The notes: generated from the letters alone by a model not told the origin. Positions 21,790-33,732 are shown, numbered from the stretch's first letter. The stretch is 64,000 bases of DNA from Nyssa sinensis (GCA_008638375.1 CM018047.1:51964679-52028678); one strand, 5' to 3'. A program made the numbers and translations.

Positions 21790-22349
21790 CGAAGCTGATG
21801 TTTCATTACAAGCGCACAAAGGCACTGTGACAGAAGTTATAAATAGGCAAGAATAATCTTTAAAGTACTCAGTCATACCGACCGTATTCGGCAATCAAGC
21901 TCGGGCTTTGTTCGAAGAGATCAAAATAACTGCTTTATACCAGTTTTTACAATTGTTGATTAGTGATCGGATTGATCGATTATTATTCAAGTTATCTTTC
22001 TTAAAGAAAGTCCATGATTCGAAAACCTCTCCAATATCAAGAGTTTGGCACAAGTCTGTTATTACTACACATTACTTCAGGATTACCATAAGTTAGTTCT
22101 GGAGACAACCCATGATCGGTAAAGACAGTACTTCATAAACCGAGCAGGTTTACTTGTGTCATACTACAAACATCAAAAACCGAAGTTCGGTTACACACAA
22201 CAAAGCATTGATACATTTTTTAGAACGGAACTCAAAGAATGCCAAACAACCGAAGAAAGATAGAAACAGAAACTGAAGAGAAGACATTTTCATTGATAAT
22301 GCAAACTCGGTTACAAACATGATGAGACAGGATTAACAAAAAGGTTTCC
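21790..22349. other. element 2 internal sequence with no recognised gene
   Basis: This stretch separates the hairpin array from the stop codon of the antisense gene. Elements 1 and 3 carry antisense ORF B at the equivalent place; I find no trace of it here. Part of it is presumably the 3' untranslated region of the antisense transcript. Confidence 0.5.
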
Positions 22350-24340
22350 CTAAACTAGAGGGCTTGCAGATCCGTCGTCCTGATCACCACCTTCGTCCTC
22401 ATCATCATCATCAATCCCCGACAGATCAATATTCGGGTACTTGGCGAGAAGCTTGGACCTGAAGTTGTCATAACCGAGCTGCGCAATAGTATCTCCCATC
22501 TTCTCTAGCTCGGTCTTCAACCTGGCCTCGGTCTCAACCTTGGCCTCATCAACCTTCTGAACAATTGAAGACTGAAGAGCACTGTTATCCTCCTTCAGCT
22601 TGGTCAGGTCCTGAAGAAGGGAGTCTCGTTCAGATCACAAAGAATCCCTCTCAAGTTTAACAGAATCCCTTTCGGACTCCATAATTGAGAGGCAATTCCT
22701 CGCCTCCTTCAGATCGTCCTCGGCTGCAGTGGCCCGAGATTGAGCCGTACCAAGCTGAAACCGAGTTTCATCTAGCTCCTCTTCCAACCTTTCCACGGCC
22801 TGAAGGTCAACTGTGGCCTCCATTAGAGCAGCCAAACTATGCAAAGTCTACAAAAATAAAATAAAAAGCACATCAGTAAGGAGAAGAAGAAAGAAAAATG
22901 CCAAAAAAGAAAGATCGGTCGTTACCTTCAAATGGGCCCTCATGGCACCAATCACTGTCCTCTCAGTACCCTTCCTGGTACTGCAGGAAGGGGAATCCGT
23001 CCGAGGGGCCTCCGCCCAGAAATCCTCAATAGCTTGATGGACGACCTTGTATCTGTCAGGCATCTCAGTACCTACTTTGGCCTTACCCCTCTGTTGAGAG
23101 TTTTGGGCCGAAGAGGGGATAGGCCTTAGCACCGCCGTACCCCTCTGAGGGGCAGAAGAGGGTTCCCTGATCACCACCCCCTTTTGGGGAGCAGAGGAGG
23201 GTTCCCTGATCACAACTCCCTTCAGAGGAGGCCGGGAAGAGGGAGAAGCAGAGGAGACAGCCCCCTTCTTGGGAGGCGCCGAAGAGGACGGGTTAGTCGT
23301 CCTCGTCTTCTTCGAAGAAGATGCAGAGGGAGGAGGCTGGCTCGCCACCCTCTTCTTCTGTGACGACCCCCATTTGCCAGCAAGGGATTTGAGGACGTCA
23401 TCAACAACACCCTTATCCTTGGGAGGCATTGTAGTGCCTGGATGAAGAATGGCTCGGTAATCCCTGTTGGAAGTCTGGAGGAGTCTCTTGTATTGGTCTT
23501 TCAAAACAGGGGTGAAGTGCGGCCTCTTCTTGACACTCTTGGCTACACAAAAGAGTTTTGAACAAAGGTTAGTCAGATACACAAAGAACAGGCACAAAGC
23601 AAAATTACAGAAGAAAAGGGTGTCTCACCCATAAACCCCGTGCTCCGGGGGAACGTGGAGAACTGGTCCTCAGGGTCGGTCACCTCCCATTTTCCACCAA
23701 CAAAAAAGAACCGATCCTTCCAAAATTTGTTGGAGGACGGCATGAAAGTCAAAGGACGGAAGCCCTTGTCAAATGACATATAGTAGAGGCCCTCCGCCTT
23801 CCTATATTTAAGATCCATTTTACTACGGATCAAGTCTAAAGAGACCTCAACACCATTCAGGCGACCTAAGGCCATAAACCCTAACAGATGCCTCCAACTG
23901 TTCAAGAGCAGATCGGCCGGACAGAGGTTGAACCAACAGAAAAAATCCCTAAGCAGTTTAGGGAAAGGAAGGCGTAGCCCCATCTCAAACCAAGTAGTGT
24001 AAACACAAATTTCCCCATCCTGAACTTCCCAAGGGTAGTCAAAGTCATCGGGAGCCCTAAGGGTGACATTTGGAAGAATCTCATACCTCTCCCTTATAGC
24101 CTCTAACCAGGAGGGTGCCACAGTACTCTCTGTTTGAGAAGACCGACCTGAGACTTCACCCTCTCTATCCCTAGACTCCGAGAAGGCATCAATGATTCTA
24201 ACTGAGGGACTAGAGTGAGTCTCCTCCGATTCAGTCCCCGAAGAATTGCTACCCCTAACTAGGGTTTGTGACGAGGAAGGAGTCTCCGGGAGGCTCCCCG
24301 ACCCATTACCAACATCAGAAGATGCCGAAGAAGTCGACAT
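22350..24340 (-). CDS. spliced antisense gene A of Tat element 2 (three exons, one nonsense codon)
   Basis: Function unknown. Exon 1 is 24340-23629, exon 2 is 23542-22926 and exon 3 is 22847-22350. Donors are GTGAGA and GTAACG; acceptors are TGTGTAG and TTTGTAG. The phases agree (phase 1, then phase 0), giving 1827 nt or about 608 residues. Exon 1 holds a Ser-rich start, a VRIIDAFSE block and a domain with WFEMGLRLPFP, NSWRHLLGF and KFWKDRFFFV. It resembles from memory Pfam Transposase_28, putative gypsy type transposon. Exon 2 is basic and Pro/Ser rich, with repeated KGVVIREPSSAP. Exon 3 is a coiled coil (LEEELDETR...), then a YDNFRSKLLAKYP block and an acidic tail. The only defect is TGA at 22637-22635, which fits CGA to TGA. 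Elements 1 and 3 share all three exons and both intron positions. I see no signal peptide or membrane segment, so it is not env-like. Confidence 0.78.
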
Positions 24341-24536
24341 TTCAAAATAACCAAAAGGAGAGGAAGAGAAAGTGAAAAGATGAACAAAAATACTAAAACC
24401 GAACCTGAATCAAAGTAAAAGACTTCGGATGGATGGGATTCTTCACAAGGTAGCTTGCTGGTTCGACAATGTCGGGTGTATATCTCACTTCGCAGAGTAG
24501 AAGATGGTAAAAAGAATCGTACAAGGCCCTTTCACC

Positions 24537-24544
24537 CTTTTATA
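24537..24544 (-). promoter_or_regulatory. TATA box for antisense gene A, element 2
   Basis: TATAAAAG on the minus strand, about 197 bp upstream of the ATG at 24340. Equivalent boxes stand at 8556-8548 and 57968-57961 in the other two elements. Confidence 0.6.
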
Positions 24545-24730
24545 CGCATCCAGAAAGTAATTGCTGCCCAGGAGAACCGTCGCGACAGTATCACAACAAT
24601 AATGACGTGAGGAACACAAGAACCGGCTGCGTAATAAATGATGTACCAACAGACGTCTCGAGAAACGAGACGACATAACGCATGGCTTTTCAGACTATCA
24701 TAAAACCTTAGTTATGACCCGAGCTCAAAC

Positions 24731-24753
24731 TAAGGCTTGGGGGGGGGAGTAAC
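24731..24753 (+). other. polypurine tract, element 2
   Basis: TAAGGCTTGGGGGGGGGAGT followed by AAC, immediately left of the 3' LTR. Confidence 0.85.
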
Positions 24754-25435
24754 TGATATACCACTATGTGACACACTAACCACTGCATGACACATGTGAC
24801 TGCGAGATCGGCTCGCGACCAATCATACATTTCACGCTCGGCCATATAACTTGTGCTCAGTCGCCTAGTTTATGTTCGGCCATATAACCTGTGCTCGGTC
24901 AGTAGACTTATGCTTGGTCATTCAGTTCATACTCGGTCGTATACCTCACCCTTGGTCAATCAAAGGCGTAGCCCAAATGAACCGAGCTCACAGTATCAAA
25001 GCAAGGTAGCTCTCCTACGAAGCTAAATATATACAGATGCGAACTTGTAGTACAGTAAGACAATAATCAGATCTTATCACCGCCTTAACAAGCTCCGAGC
25101 AAGGAATAAGGAAGTTGTTTCCAATAAGGGAACTGCCACATTCAGTTTCCATATTCAACAAGGTAACTTATATCTCCGAAAATCAATCCCTATATTCATG
25201 GTTCCAAATCCTAATCAACTTGGGAGAACAACCACCTATAAATTCAACCCTTAAGATACGCTTTATGGTCATGCTCATTGTTTTGGCTTTCATTACAAGT
25301 CTTTCAGTTCAGTTTATTGACTTAAGCATCGGAGCGGCTACCGCCGGAGCCAACCCGGTGGTCCTCTGATCTTCTGTTTTGAGTGTTTCGCAGGGAGCCG
25401 AGCTTGGATCTCACGTGGGCCAAAAAGTGCAGCAT

Positions 25436-25437
<2 letters not shown>
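24754..25437 (+). repeat. 3' LTR of element 2 (684 bp)
   Basis: Starts TGATAT and ends GCAGCATCA. It differs from the truncated 5' LTR at about ten substitutions plus one indel over 546 bp (about 2 percent, counted by eye), half the divergence seen in element 3. U3 carries six copies of a CTCGGTC-like motif between 24835 and 24945. The right border is (TA)n, matching the left border of the element. Confidence 0.94.
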
Positions 25438-25466
<29 letters not shown>

Positions 25467-28400
25467 GGAAAAATTGAAATAAAATAAAATAAAAAAAGGG
25501 AGGGGAGGCAAGTAGGCTACCTAGGCAGCCGTACAAGTGTGTGTGAGTGTGTGGATTATATATATATATATATAAATGTGCATATATATATATATTAATA
25601 TATAACTTAACAAATCTCACTTAAGCAAACCTAATAGGTATGGGTGAGGGATGGTGAAAATCATAAAAGTATGGTGAGAGGTATGGCTGGACATGACCAG
25701 TGGTTAAGGGTTTTGGGGCAAGGATATATAATTGTTATGTGTATACATCTCTTTACATGAGAGTTGAGAAAATTGAGGAGAGAAGAACATTAAAAAATCC
25801 GAGTGTGCTAAGAGAAAGCTCAAGAAACTTGTAGAGAGATCAAAAGTGGAGACGCGAGGAGAGAGAAGACAGAGACAAGGTAAACCCACAAAAATCTCAC
25901 ATTTTCTCTCTCTAGAATTTCTCTACGTGTGAACTGTTTTAAGTTTTGATTTTTATATATATGACATTTAAAGGATATATACATGAACAAGGAATGAAGA
26001 ATGGACTCAAAAACAAACCAAAACAACAGGCCGTACACAAAATAGCCATAGATGGACCCCAAGTTACAGGTCTGAATCGACCTCAACCAAACTAAGTTTT
26101 AATGGTCTAAACATGAACTAGACCCTTCTAGGACCCCAAAACCACTAATCCGCGAACTGGAAACCCAGGTTTAAACCCTCAAAATCGAAACTATTTGTCT
26201 CGGCAATGAAACCCAAATTCGGTAATGGGCTCTTAAATTGAGATTTATGAATGGGATGTTGATCCCCATGGACATACGATCACAACCAACCAAGAATCAT
26301 GAACTTTGGTTGAGAAATGAGGCCATATGACTGAGCTGTGTCCCCTCACGATAATCGGGCTAAATAGAGCGCAATCCTTGGATTTGAGGCTCTAAACTCA
26401 TGCCAAAAGTTTGGTTAAACTTCTAGGAATGTTTTAGAAGCAAAAACAGAGAGAATCGGTACCTGAAATGTCATGAAAATGGAAAAGAAATTCCCTGCAA
26501 CTAGGGCAACAGTGCCCTGCGTGATGGGGAAGACGGAGTCTACTTAGTCGAGTTGACCGAGTCATGCCGAGTTGAGGAACGGCTACTGTGTTGATGCTAC
26601 GCCGTTTTGGGTTTGAAAGATTTAAAAATTTAACTGAATTCGGCCTGTTTGGATACGGATATAAAAAAATTAAAATCAGGAAAATTGGTTAACCTGAATG
26701 CGAATAGGGGCCAAATTGGGGTTAATTGGAATATGCTATTCCGGTTTTCCAAGGGTCAGTGAACCGGTTGGTTTGTTAGAATTTTGGATTGGTTCAATTC
26801 TTGAACCCTAAAACCCTTTGGTCTGAACCCTTAAATTATAAAATCCTATTTTGACCCCCAAATATTTTCTGATATTACGGTCTAACCCCAACTGTTTTGG
26901 AATATTGTACAGTGGCCCAAATTTTTGAGAAACTTTTCATTTAGGCCCCTGAAAAATTAATTAAATAATAAAATAATTATTTTAATTATTTTATTTAATA
27001 GGTAAAATTATAATTTTACCCCTAGACATTAAATATGTCAAACGGAGTCCAAATAAATTAAATGAATAGTGGATTTCTACTATTTCGGGCATTCCGGACT
27101 CAATGGTAGAGTCCGATTTAGGAAATTAAGCCTCAAAAATTACAGACACGTAAAGTGTAAATGACTGTACTACCCCTAATGATACCCAGGGTCAATTAAA
27201 CACAAAAGATAGTCTAATTTAACTATGTCAGACACTCTGGACCTAATGGTGAGGTCCATTTTATGAACTCAGGTCCCAAAAATTTAGCTATGGTCTGTAA
27301 AATTACCAAAATGCCCCTACGAAGCCCAAATAAAGTCCAAATTGGACAAAATTGATACCAATAGAAGCCCAAATACTTGTGGACTCATATATATGGTTAA
27401 ATGATGAATCGGGGTCAGAATCACACGAAACGTAAAATGACCAAAATACCCCTGAGCACGGTAAGTGCAAAGTAGAGGTCGAATAAAGGTCAAACTAACT
27501 GATAAATTATCATAAGCATAATGATGATAACCGAAGGGCTAAATATGACTCCAAAATAGTCAACGTATAAAATGAAAAATGATCGATGTGTCCTGATGAT
27601 CAAAAATAGATATCAAATGAAGTCCAAAGGACTTAAAAATTTATATATACGCTATGTAGACTATTCTAAGGACCGTCCGGGACAAGAGTGACAAAATTAC
27701 CATTTTGCCCCTAAGGGCAAATAAGTACTCAATCAATAACGACTGGAGTCAAAATGACTTAAAATATTATTCGGACAGCTGTTAAGCCTATTTAAGGAAT
27801 TTAATAACGTAAGTTAAAACCCAATGAGTGGGTAATAGGCCAATGAACTTAATTAGGCCATCTGATAGACTCCTAAGATAATGAACAAGACATGAATGAA
27901 TGAATTCTGATTTGTCTATAATTAATGATGATTATTCAGGCTATGCAAGGATATGCCTGAAATATCTGGAGATCATCAGAGTATTGTAAATGGAGAATAT
28001 GACACTAAGAAATCGAAGTAAGTAAATCTGAACTTTGTTGTGTGGTTATTCCCAGCTAGTCACATTCATTTCTATATGCTAACAATTTGTACTCCATTAC
28101 TACCTGATGCACTTGATTTGCGCCAATCGACTTGTAAATATCAGTTTACCTGATTTTGAATTTGACTCGCTTGCTTACATCATTTTGAGATTGATCATTG
28201 ATATTTGAATATTATTGCACTATCGTACCATGACCTAGTCTTGAGATACATTCTACTGATTCCACACACACTTCGTGTTTTGTTGTTTGTGATATCAAAT
28301 GTTTGGTACAATTGTACATCTTGTGTGGGATTTTGTTGGTCATGATATTTAGTATGTACTCGGGGTTGTGCTCAGTCACAATGACCCATCCATTCACAGA

Positions 28401-29574
28401 TTGCGTAAGGGAAAAGACCCATTGGGGTCTGTTGTGTCCTATGGGACCTGTATTGAAAAGAGCTCTAACGCTTTTCAGAGAGCCCGAGGAACTGTGGCGG
28501 ATCTGAGCATGCGTTTTAGTGGGGTATGCTGGGCCTCGGGTGATTCATGCAATTCTGGGTTATTAGAACTCGATGATGATTTATTCTTGTAATTGTTGAA
28601 TGATTATATTCTATGTCCTGTGAATGATCATAATATTGAAATCATGTTATACTTTACTTGATGATCATGTATCTTTGGTACTCGTTGAATGATCATAACC
28701 TATACAAGCATGTCATACTTTTGATTGGCTATCGTAATTGTTATGGCAGCAGATTTTCATGATTGGCTAGATCTCGGTTGTTGGACTCATTGTTATTACC
28801 TTCTTATATCTTATTTTGGGATAAGCCTTTTGGACCCTCGGGTCATTGTTACGCATCTTAGTGACTGGCTATGTATTTCTTGTTGCTCATTTGGCTATTC
28901 GCTATCTGTTATCCCTTTCTCCTATTATTCTTGTGGACTAACCCAGACCCATGGCAAAGCTAGGAATTTACTTGCTGAGCTTGTTTAAGCTCATTCCATT
29001 TATCTAACATTTTTCAGGTGACACTTGCGGAATGAAACGCAATGAGATAACTAGTGGAACTAGTGATGCACAATGAACAACACTGACGATATGAACTCCA
29101 AGTCAAAGATTGAACGTAAACACTATAAGGTTAAGTTCATAATTTGTATTATAATATTACATCATTAGTGATGAGGTTAGCCTAGTATGTTGGATCACTA
29201 TGATTAAATTGTGCTTGGAGACATTCTGATTGTTGATCATTGGAGATGAGTTTTGGCCAGCTGAATTGTATTGGTGTGACTTTCCCTTAAGTAATTCATT
29301 GATATAGAATGGATGCATTGGAGCATGTGTATTGACACTTTAGAGATATTTGGTGACTGATTCTAGACAGGCTCTGATGACTTTGGATGAATTGCATTTA
29401 CAATTTAAAAAGGTTTTAATTTTCGTTGTTTTGACCCTACATTTAAAGTGCAATTCATTGTAAAGTTCAGACGTTGCCTTTGGTTGGTCGCATTGACAGC
29501 GAAAAAAACTGGCAAGGTGGCCAACTAGCATCACGTCCTCGAGATCAGCGTAGGGTGGGTTTCAGGTCGTGACA

Positions 29575-30673
29575 GTACCCGGGGTTGTGCTCAATCACAA
29601 TGGTCTATCCGTTCCCAAATACGGGCTGGACCCTTTGGGGTCTTTTGTGTCCTTCGGGACCTGTAGTGAAAGAGCTCTGGCACTATTTTGTAAGCCCAAG
29701 AGAGATAGGCGAGCCTGAATATGCGTGTTCTGGAGGTATGCCGGGCCCTGCTATGTTTACGCATCTGTTTTGTTAAAACTCGATGATGAAATTTTTGCAT
29801 TGTTGGATGATCATATTTAATACCCTGTGAATGATCATATTATCTGCAAGCATGAAATACTTTTGATTGGCTAACGTATTATTGGTGGCAACAACTTATT
29901 GCGTTGAGCTGGATCTGTTTGACTGATTTTCTCTTGTATTATTCCTTGTGGGAATAAGTCTTTTGGACTCTCAGGTCATTATTGTATATCTTGATGGCTG
30001 ACTATCTGATATCTCTTTATTCTATTATTCTTGTAGAGTAACCCTGACCCATGGCAAAGCTGAGAATTTACTTACTGAGCTTTGTTAGCTCACTTCTTAT
30101 GTATGACCATTTTCAGGTGGCCTATGACAGATGATATGCAATGAGATAACTAGTGGAACTAGTGAAGCACAAATGATTTACACTAACGATATGAACTCCA
30201 ATTTAGGTTAACTATGCACTCTGTAAGGTTAAGTTCTCAATTTGTATTATAATGTTATATCATTAGTGATGAGGTTAGTTTAATATGTTGTATTACCATG
30301 ATTAAATTGTACTTAGAGATATTCTAGTTGTTGATCATTGGAGATGAGTTTTGATCGGGCAAATTGTATTGGTGTGACTTCCGCTTTAAGTAATTCATTG
30401 ATATAGAATGGTTGCATTGGAGCAGATATATTGATAATCTAGAGATATTTGGTGACCGATTCTAGACGTGCTCTAATGTGTTTGGATGAGTTGCATTTTC
30501 AATTTAAAAAGTTTTAATTTTTGCTGCTTTGACCCCACATTTAGAATGCAACTCATTATAAAGTTCAGAAGTTGCCATTGGTTGGTTGCCATTGTCGATG
30601 GATAAAACCAGCAAGGTGGCCAACTGGCATCATGCCCTCAGGATCCGCGTAGGGTAGGTTTTAAGTCGTGACA
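29575..30673 (+). repeat. right part of the outer long LTR
   Basis: Begins with the duplicated GTACC and continues the outer copy from 13896. It is collinear with 28349-29574 of the inner LTR and ends GTCGTGACA at 30673, the same terminus as the inner copy. The two therefore look like a partial tandem duplication but result from nesting. Confidence 0.85.
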
Positions 30674-30731
30674 TATTTCCTTAAATGTTTGTGTTAAGAA
30701 TTAGAGTTTTTATAACAAAATAGATTAAATT

Positions 30732-31239
30732 GTCAAATAAGTTAGAGAAAATTACTAAAAAATCTCTAAAATAATTTTTTCAATCCAAAAATTTCATAAT
30801 ACATTTTTAATACAAAGAAGTCTAGTTTTTAATTTTTATCTTAACACCGTTAAAAAATATTTCTGATTATACAAAAATGACCTTCAAAATATATATTAGA
30901 AAAAAAATATATAAAATAAATTTTTCAATCCCAAAAAATTATAACATTTTATAAAGTAAAATTTTATTTTTTAGACATTCTAGATAAATAAAAAATGTTA
31001 TCTTTTTTAATTGAATAATTTGTTGTATCTATTATTTATTTTTTAAAATATATCTCAAATGTTATTTTAGTCTAATAAATAATATTTTTTAACTGTGTTA
31101 AGATGAAAGTTAACAATTGTACTTTTTTGTATTAAAAGTTTTTTTTTGGATCTTTTAGATAGAAAAAATATATCATGAACTTTTTGAATTGAAAAAATTA
31201 TTTTAAGAGTTTTTTAGTATTTTTTTCAATAATTTATAC
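30732..31239. mobile_element. fold-back (long inverted repeat) element, about 510 bp
   Basis: The left arm (30732 to about 30880) is the reverse complement, with mismatches, of the right arm (about 31080-31239). Shared runs include ACTAAAAAA, AAAATAATTTTTTCAAT and the CTTAACAC-GTTAAAAAATAT region. The middle is AT rich and non-coding. No clear target duplication was found. Confidence 0.6.
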
Positions 31240-31271
31240 ACTTCTTTTTCTTTTCTTTCCTACTAACTATT

Positions 31272-31739
31272 TGATACGCCAAAGATAATAGACTAATCCG
31301 AACTTGACACGTGTCTATCTTCTTTGTGTGCAGGTTATGAAGTAATTAACTATACAGATCTAATATAGGATTTATAGGCTCGGAAGCTTTAGTCCTCGGA
31401 GGTACCGACTTCGTCGTCGTCATAATCTTGGCTTACCGACCTTGGAATAGGGAAGCATGACACAATACAGAAACTACCATCTCCGAGCAACAGTGAATCC
31501 CAAATTTCACGGCACCAAATCCTACTCACTTTGAAAGACAATCATCCTATAATTATCACCTTTAAGGTACGCTTCAGGGTCTCAATCCATTATCCTCTTT
31601 CTGTTTCACTTACTCTCTACTAACTTCATCACTAGAGTGGCTACCGTTGGAGCCATCTCGGCGGCCCTTTAGCTCCCCTTTTTCAAAGCCCATACCGACG
31701 AGGAATGGAGCCCCGGCAAATCAGAAAAGTGCAGCATCA
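31272..31739 (+). repeat. 5' LTR of a truncated Tat-type element (element 4)
   Basis: Starts TGATACGCC and ends AAAAGTGCAGCATCA like the other Tat LTRs here. It shares the GGTACGCTT and GGCTACCG blocks but is otherwise diverged. No matching 3' LTR was found. Confidence 0.75.
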
Positions 31740-31742
31740 TCT

Positions 31743-31762
31743 TGGCGCCATCTGTGAGAACC
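31743..31762 (+). other. primer binding site of element 4
   Basis: TGGCGCCATCTGTGAGAACC lies three bases after the LTR end and differs from the element 2 PBS at three positions. Confidence 0.75.
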
Positions 31763-31810
31763 GACGATCGTTCCCATTAATTTTGTTATTCTAGAAACAT
31801 CTTTTTCGTT

Positions 31811-32275
31811 ATGGCTCCTAATCTTCATCTAAGGCCAGGTTCCCAAAACCAACCTTCAGCAGATAATGAAAAGGGGAAGACCCTTGATCATGTACAGCAG
31901 CAGCTTGATCAGATTCGACGACAGTCTGATATGATGCAAGAGCAACTCCTTGCCATATCTCAGGTTTTGACTTCTCTGACCCAGAACTTGTGAAGCCACC
32001 CTGTCCATCCTCCACTAGGCATGCCCGATGGAGGGATTCAACTCCCTACTAACCCAAACGGAAGACTTTGTGATGAGGAGGATCCCAATGCACGTCCATC
32101 GCATCCCCGAGACGCCATTCATACCGGAGGTGACCCCCAATTGTCGCACATCCCTGGAGGAAGGATGTCAAATCCTCGTCTTATTGTCCATTACCATAGT
32201 AGGACGAAGATCCTGAGCATTGTGAATTCAGGGGCTGATTCGTGTATTTTTACTATTTATCAATAAAATGCTCTC
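31811..32275 (+). pseudogene. gag N-terminal fragment of element 4, internally deleted
   Basis: Starts MAPNLHLRPGSQNQ, like the gag of elements 2 and 3. It has a Gln-rich coiled part (LDQIRRQSDMMQEQLLAIS) and ends at a stop at 31991-31993. The next 280 bp hold scrambled gag-like pieces. The last bases before 32275, ACTATTTATCAATAAAA, resemble the 3' end of pol. Most of gag and pol is therefore deleted. Confidence 0.65.
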
Positions 32276-32393
32276 TTTTTTTTAATAATAGGAAAAAAAA
32301 AACTAGACTGGTCCCTATTGCAAGAAGATAAATATCCCATAGGAACGTGCCTTTCTAACATAAACTGGTGAATGCACGATTTTCCACGTAATC

Positions 32394-32869
32394 ATGATTG
32401 ATTTTTTGATTAAATTTTAGTGAGGTTTTTTTTTTTAATTTAATCTGACACACATTAATTTTTACTTATTTATCAAACTCGTGTTATTTTTGAAATCGTA
32501 TTTTCAAAATATAATTTTAAAATTAAATTTTTAAGAAAATCACATCTTCAAAAAGCGAGTTTGAAATCGCATCTTGAAGATAAGATTTTAAACCAATAAT
32601 TATTTGGATGACTTGAGCAAATCAACGAGAATTTGAAATACTCTCAAATCTTTGTTAGTTTGAAATCGTAAATGCAATTTCAAATTCGCATCTTGAAAAA
32701 GCGATTTGGTTAAAAAATTAATTTTGAAATCGTATTTTGAAGATACGATTTCAAAAATTACATGAATTTAATAAATAAGTAAAAACTTACGCAAATCATG
32801 TTAAATCAAACAAAAATGACAAGACTCTGTTAAAAAAATCCCACCACAATTAACCAAAGAACTATTCAT
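32394..32869. mobile_element. second fold-back element, about 475 bp
   Basis: Two inverted arms of about 200 bp. The left begins near ATGATTGATTTTTTG, and the right ends near CAAAGAACTATTCAT. Shared inner runs include TTTTTACTTATTTAT and TTTTTGAAATCGTAT. The central part is rich in variants of GAAATCGCATCTTGAA. It has no coding content. Confidence 0.6.
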
Positions 32870-33732
32870 AACAATATTTGCAGGTGTGAAAAGATGAAAA
32901 GAAACATTAATTGATTAGTGTTCTCCGTAATTTTCCAAAAGGGAAAAAAAATGTGTTTAGGGTGGGATTAAAGCCAATAAACTGTCAAAAAGGAAAAATT
33001 TTAATTCAATCAAGCGTAGAGTAACTTAGAAAATATTATAATCATTGTACGGTTTAAAAGAAATTAAGAAGAAAACAAATACAGTATATCCATGCATTTC
33101 AAGCTAAATTCATGTAAGAGGTGCATGAATTGGGGTTAAAATGATTCCGACTAGGATTGCTAAATTCAAGGTACAAAGCATGCAGGATGGACTCGAAACT
33201 ATATAAATGCTGCATTTTTTATTTTATTTTATAAAACAAATACATTGTATCTTAAATTTTATATTTTAAACAAAATTTAAATGATGTAATATTATAATAT
33301 ATTAATAATACATTAAATTATATAATTAATGTGTCACAATAATATAAGATCATATTACTCGCGTACAATTAATTTGAGATAAAATTTTAAAATAGAATTA
33401 TAAAAAAATAAATGTAGCATTATTCTTTCTTTCTTCAATAAATGAAATTACAAAATTATATGAATTTGTACTTAGTAATCTCACTTTATAATTCGAAACC
33501 TCTTAAACTTGGAGAGTATATAAACAGCACCCGATATATATATATATATATATATATATAACAGTACCAGGGAAAAATCTGACGGTCAGTGTGACCACGT
33601 CTAGCTTATAAGTTGTTTCACTTGTACTGCCTAATTCCTACTGGCTAGAAAGCTTGGACTTTGACTTTTGATTTGAACCAGTTCTGTTTGACAATAAAAA
33701 ACTAATAAATTATGAAAATTAAGGATAATTTT
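32870..33732. other. AT-rich intergenic sequence
   Basis: No gene seen. It contains a TA microsatellite at about 33535-33559. Confidence 0.5.

Larger units (their letters stand above)
14309..25437 (+). mobile_element. Ty3/gypsy Tat-type retrotransposon, element 2 (with extra inverted LTR)
   Basis: This is the youngest and best preserved of the Tat copies. From left it holds a full LTR in reverse orientation, a 5'-truncated LTR in forward orientation, PBS, gag-protease, pol, hairpin array, antisense gene, polypurine tract and 3' LTR. Both outer borders are the same LTR terminus (TGATGCTGCAC at left, its complement GTGCAGCATCA at right) and both abut (TA)n. One insertion event into a TA microsatellite is therefore likely, although the repeat hides the target duplication. 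Forward LTRs differ at about ten positions in 546. Confidence 0.9.
13897..29574 (+). mobile_element. inner solo LTR, about 4.55 kb, split by Tat element 2
   Basis: Its own sequence is 13897-14308 plus 25438-29574. It starts TGTAATACCCCG and ends GGTCGTGACA, flanked by GTACC on both sides. Ends of this type and this length are typical of long LTRs of plant chromoviruses (Tekay/del type), which is a family-based inference. No internal coding region is present, so it is a solo LTR. It inserted into another copy of the same family, and its TA-rich part near 14309 later received Tat element 2. Confidence 0.8.

Noticed and set aside
21209..21856. Open frame of 215 codons across the element 2 hairpin array (SGPSQMYRPLR-type repeat)
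   Set aside because: It is open only because unit lengths are 33 and 30 bp and the unit lacks stops. It overlaps the pol end in another frame and has no equivalent in element 3.
22350..24340. Antisense gene considered as an envelope-like gene
   Set aside because: It lies on the opposite strand and shows no signal peptide, membrane anchor or glycoprotein-like features.
28349..30673. Apparent tandem duplication of about 1.2 kb
   Set aside because: Explained by insertion of one LTR copy into another of the same family; the GTACC duplication marks the border.
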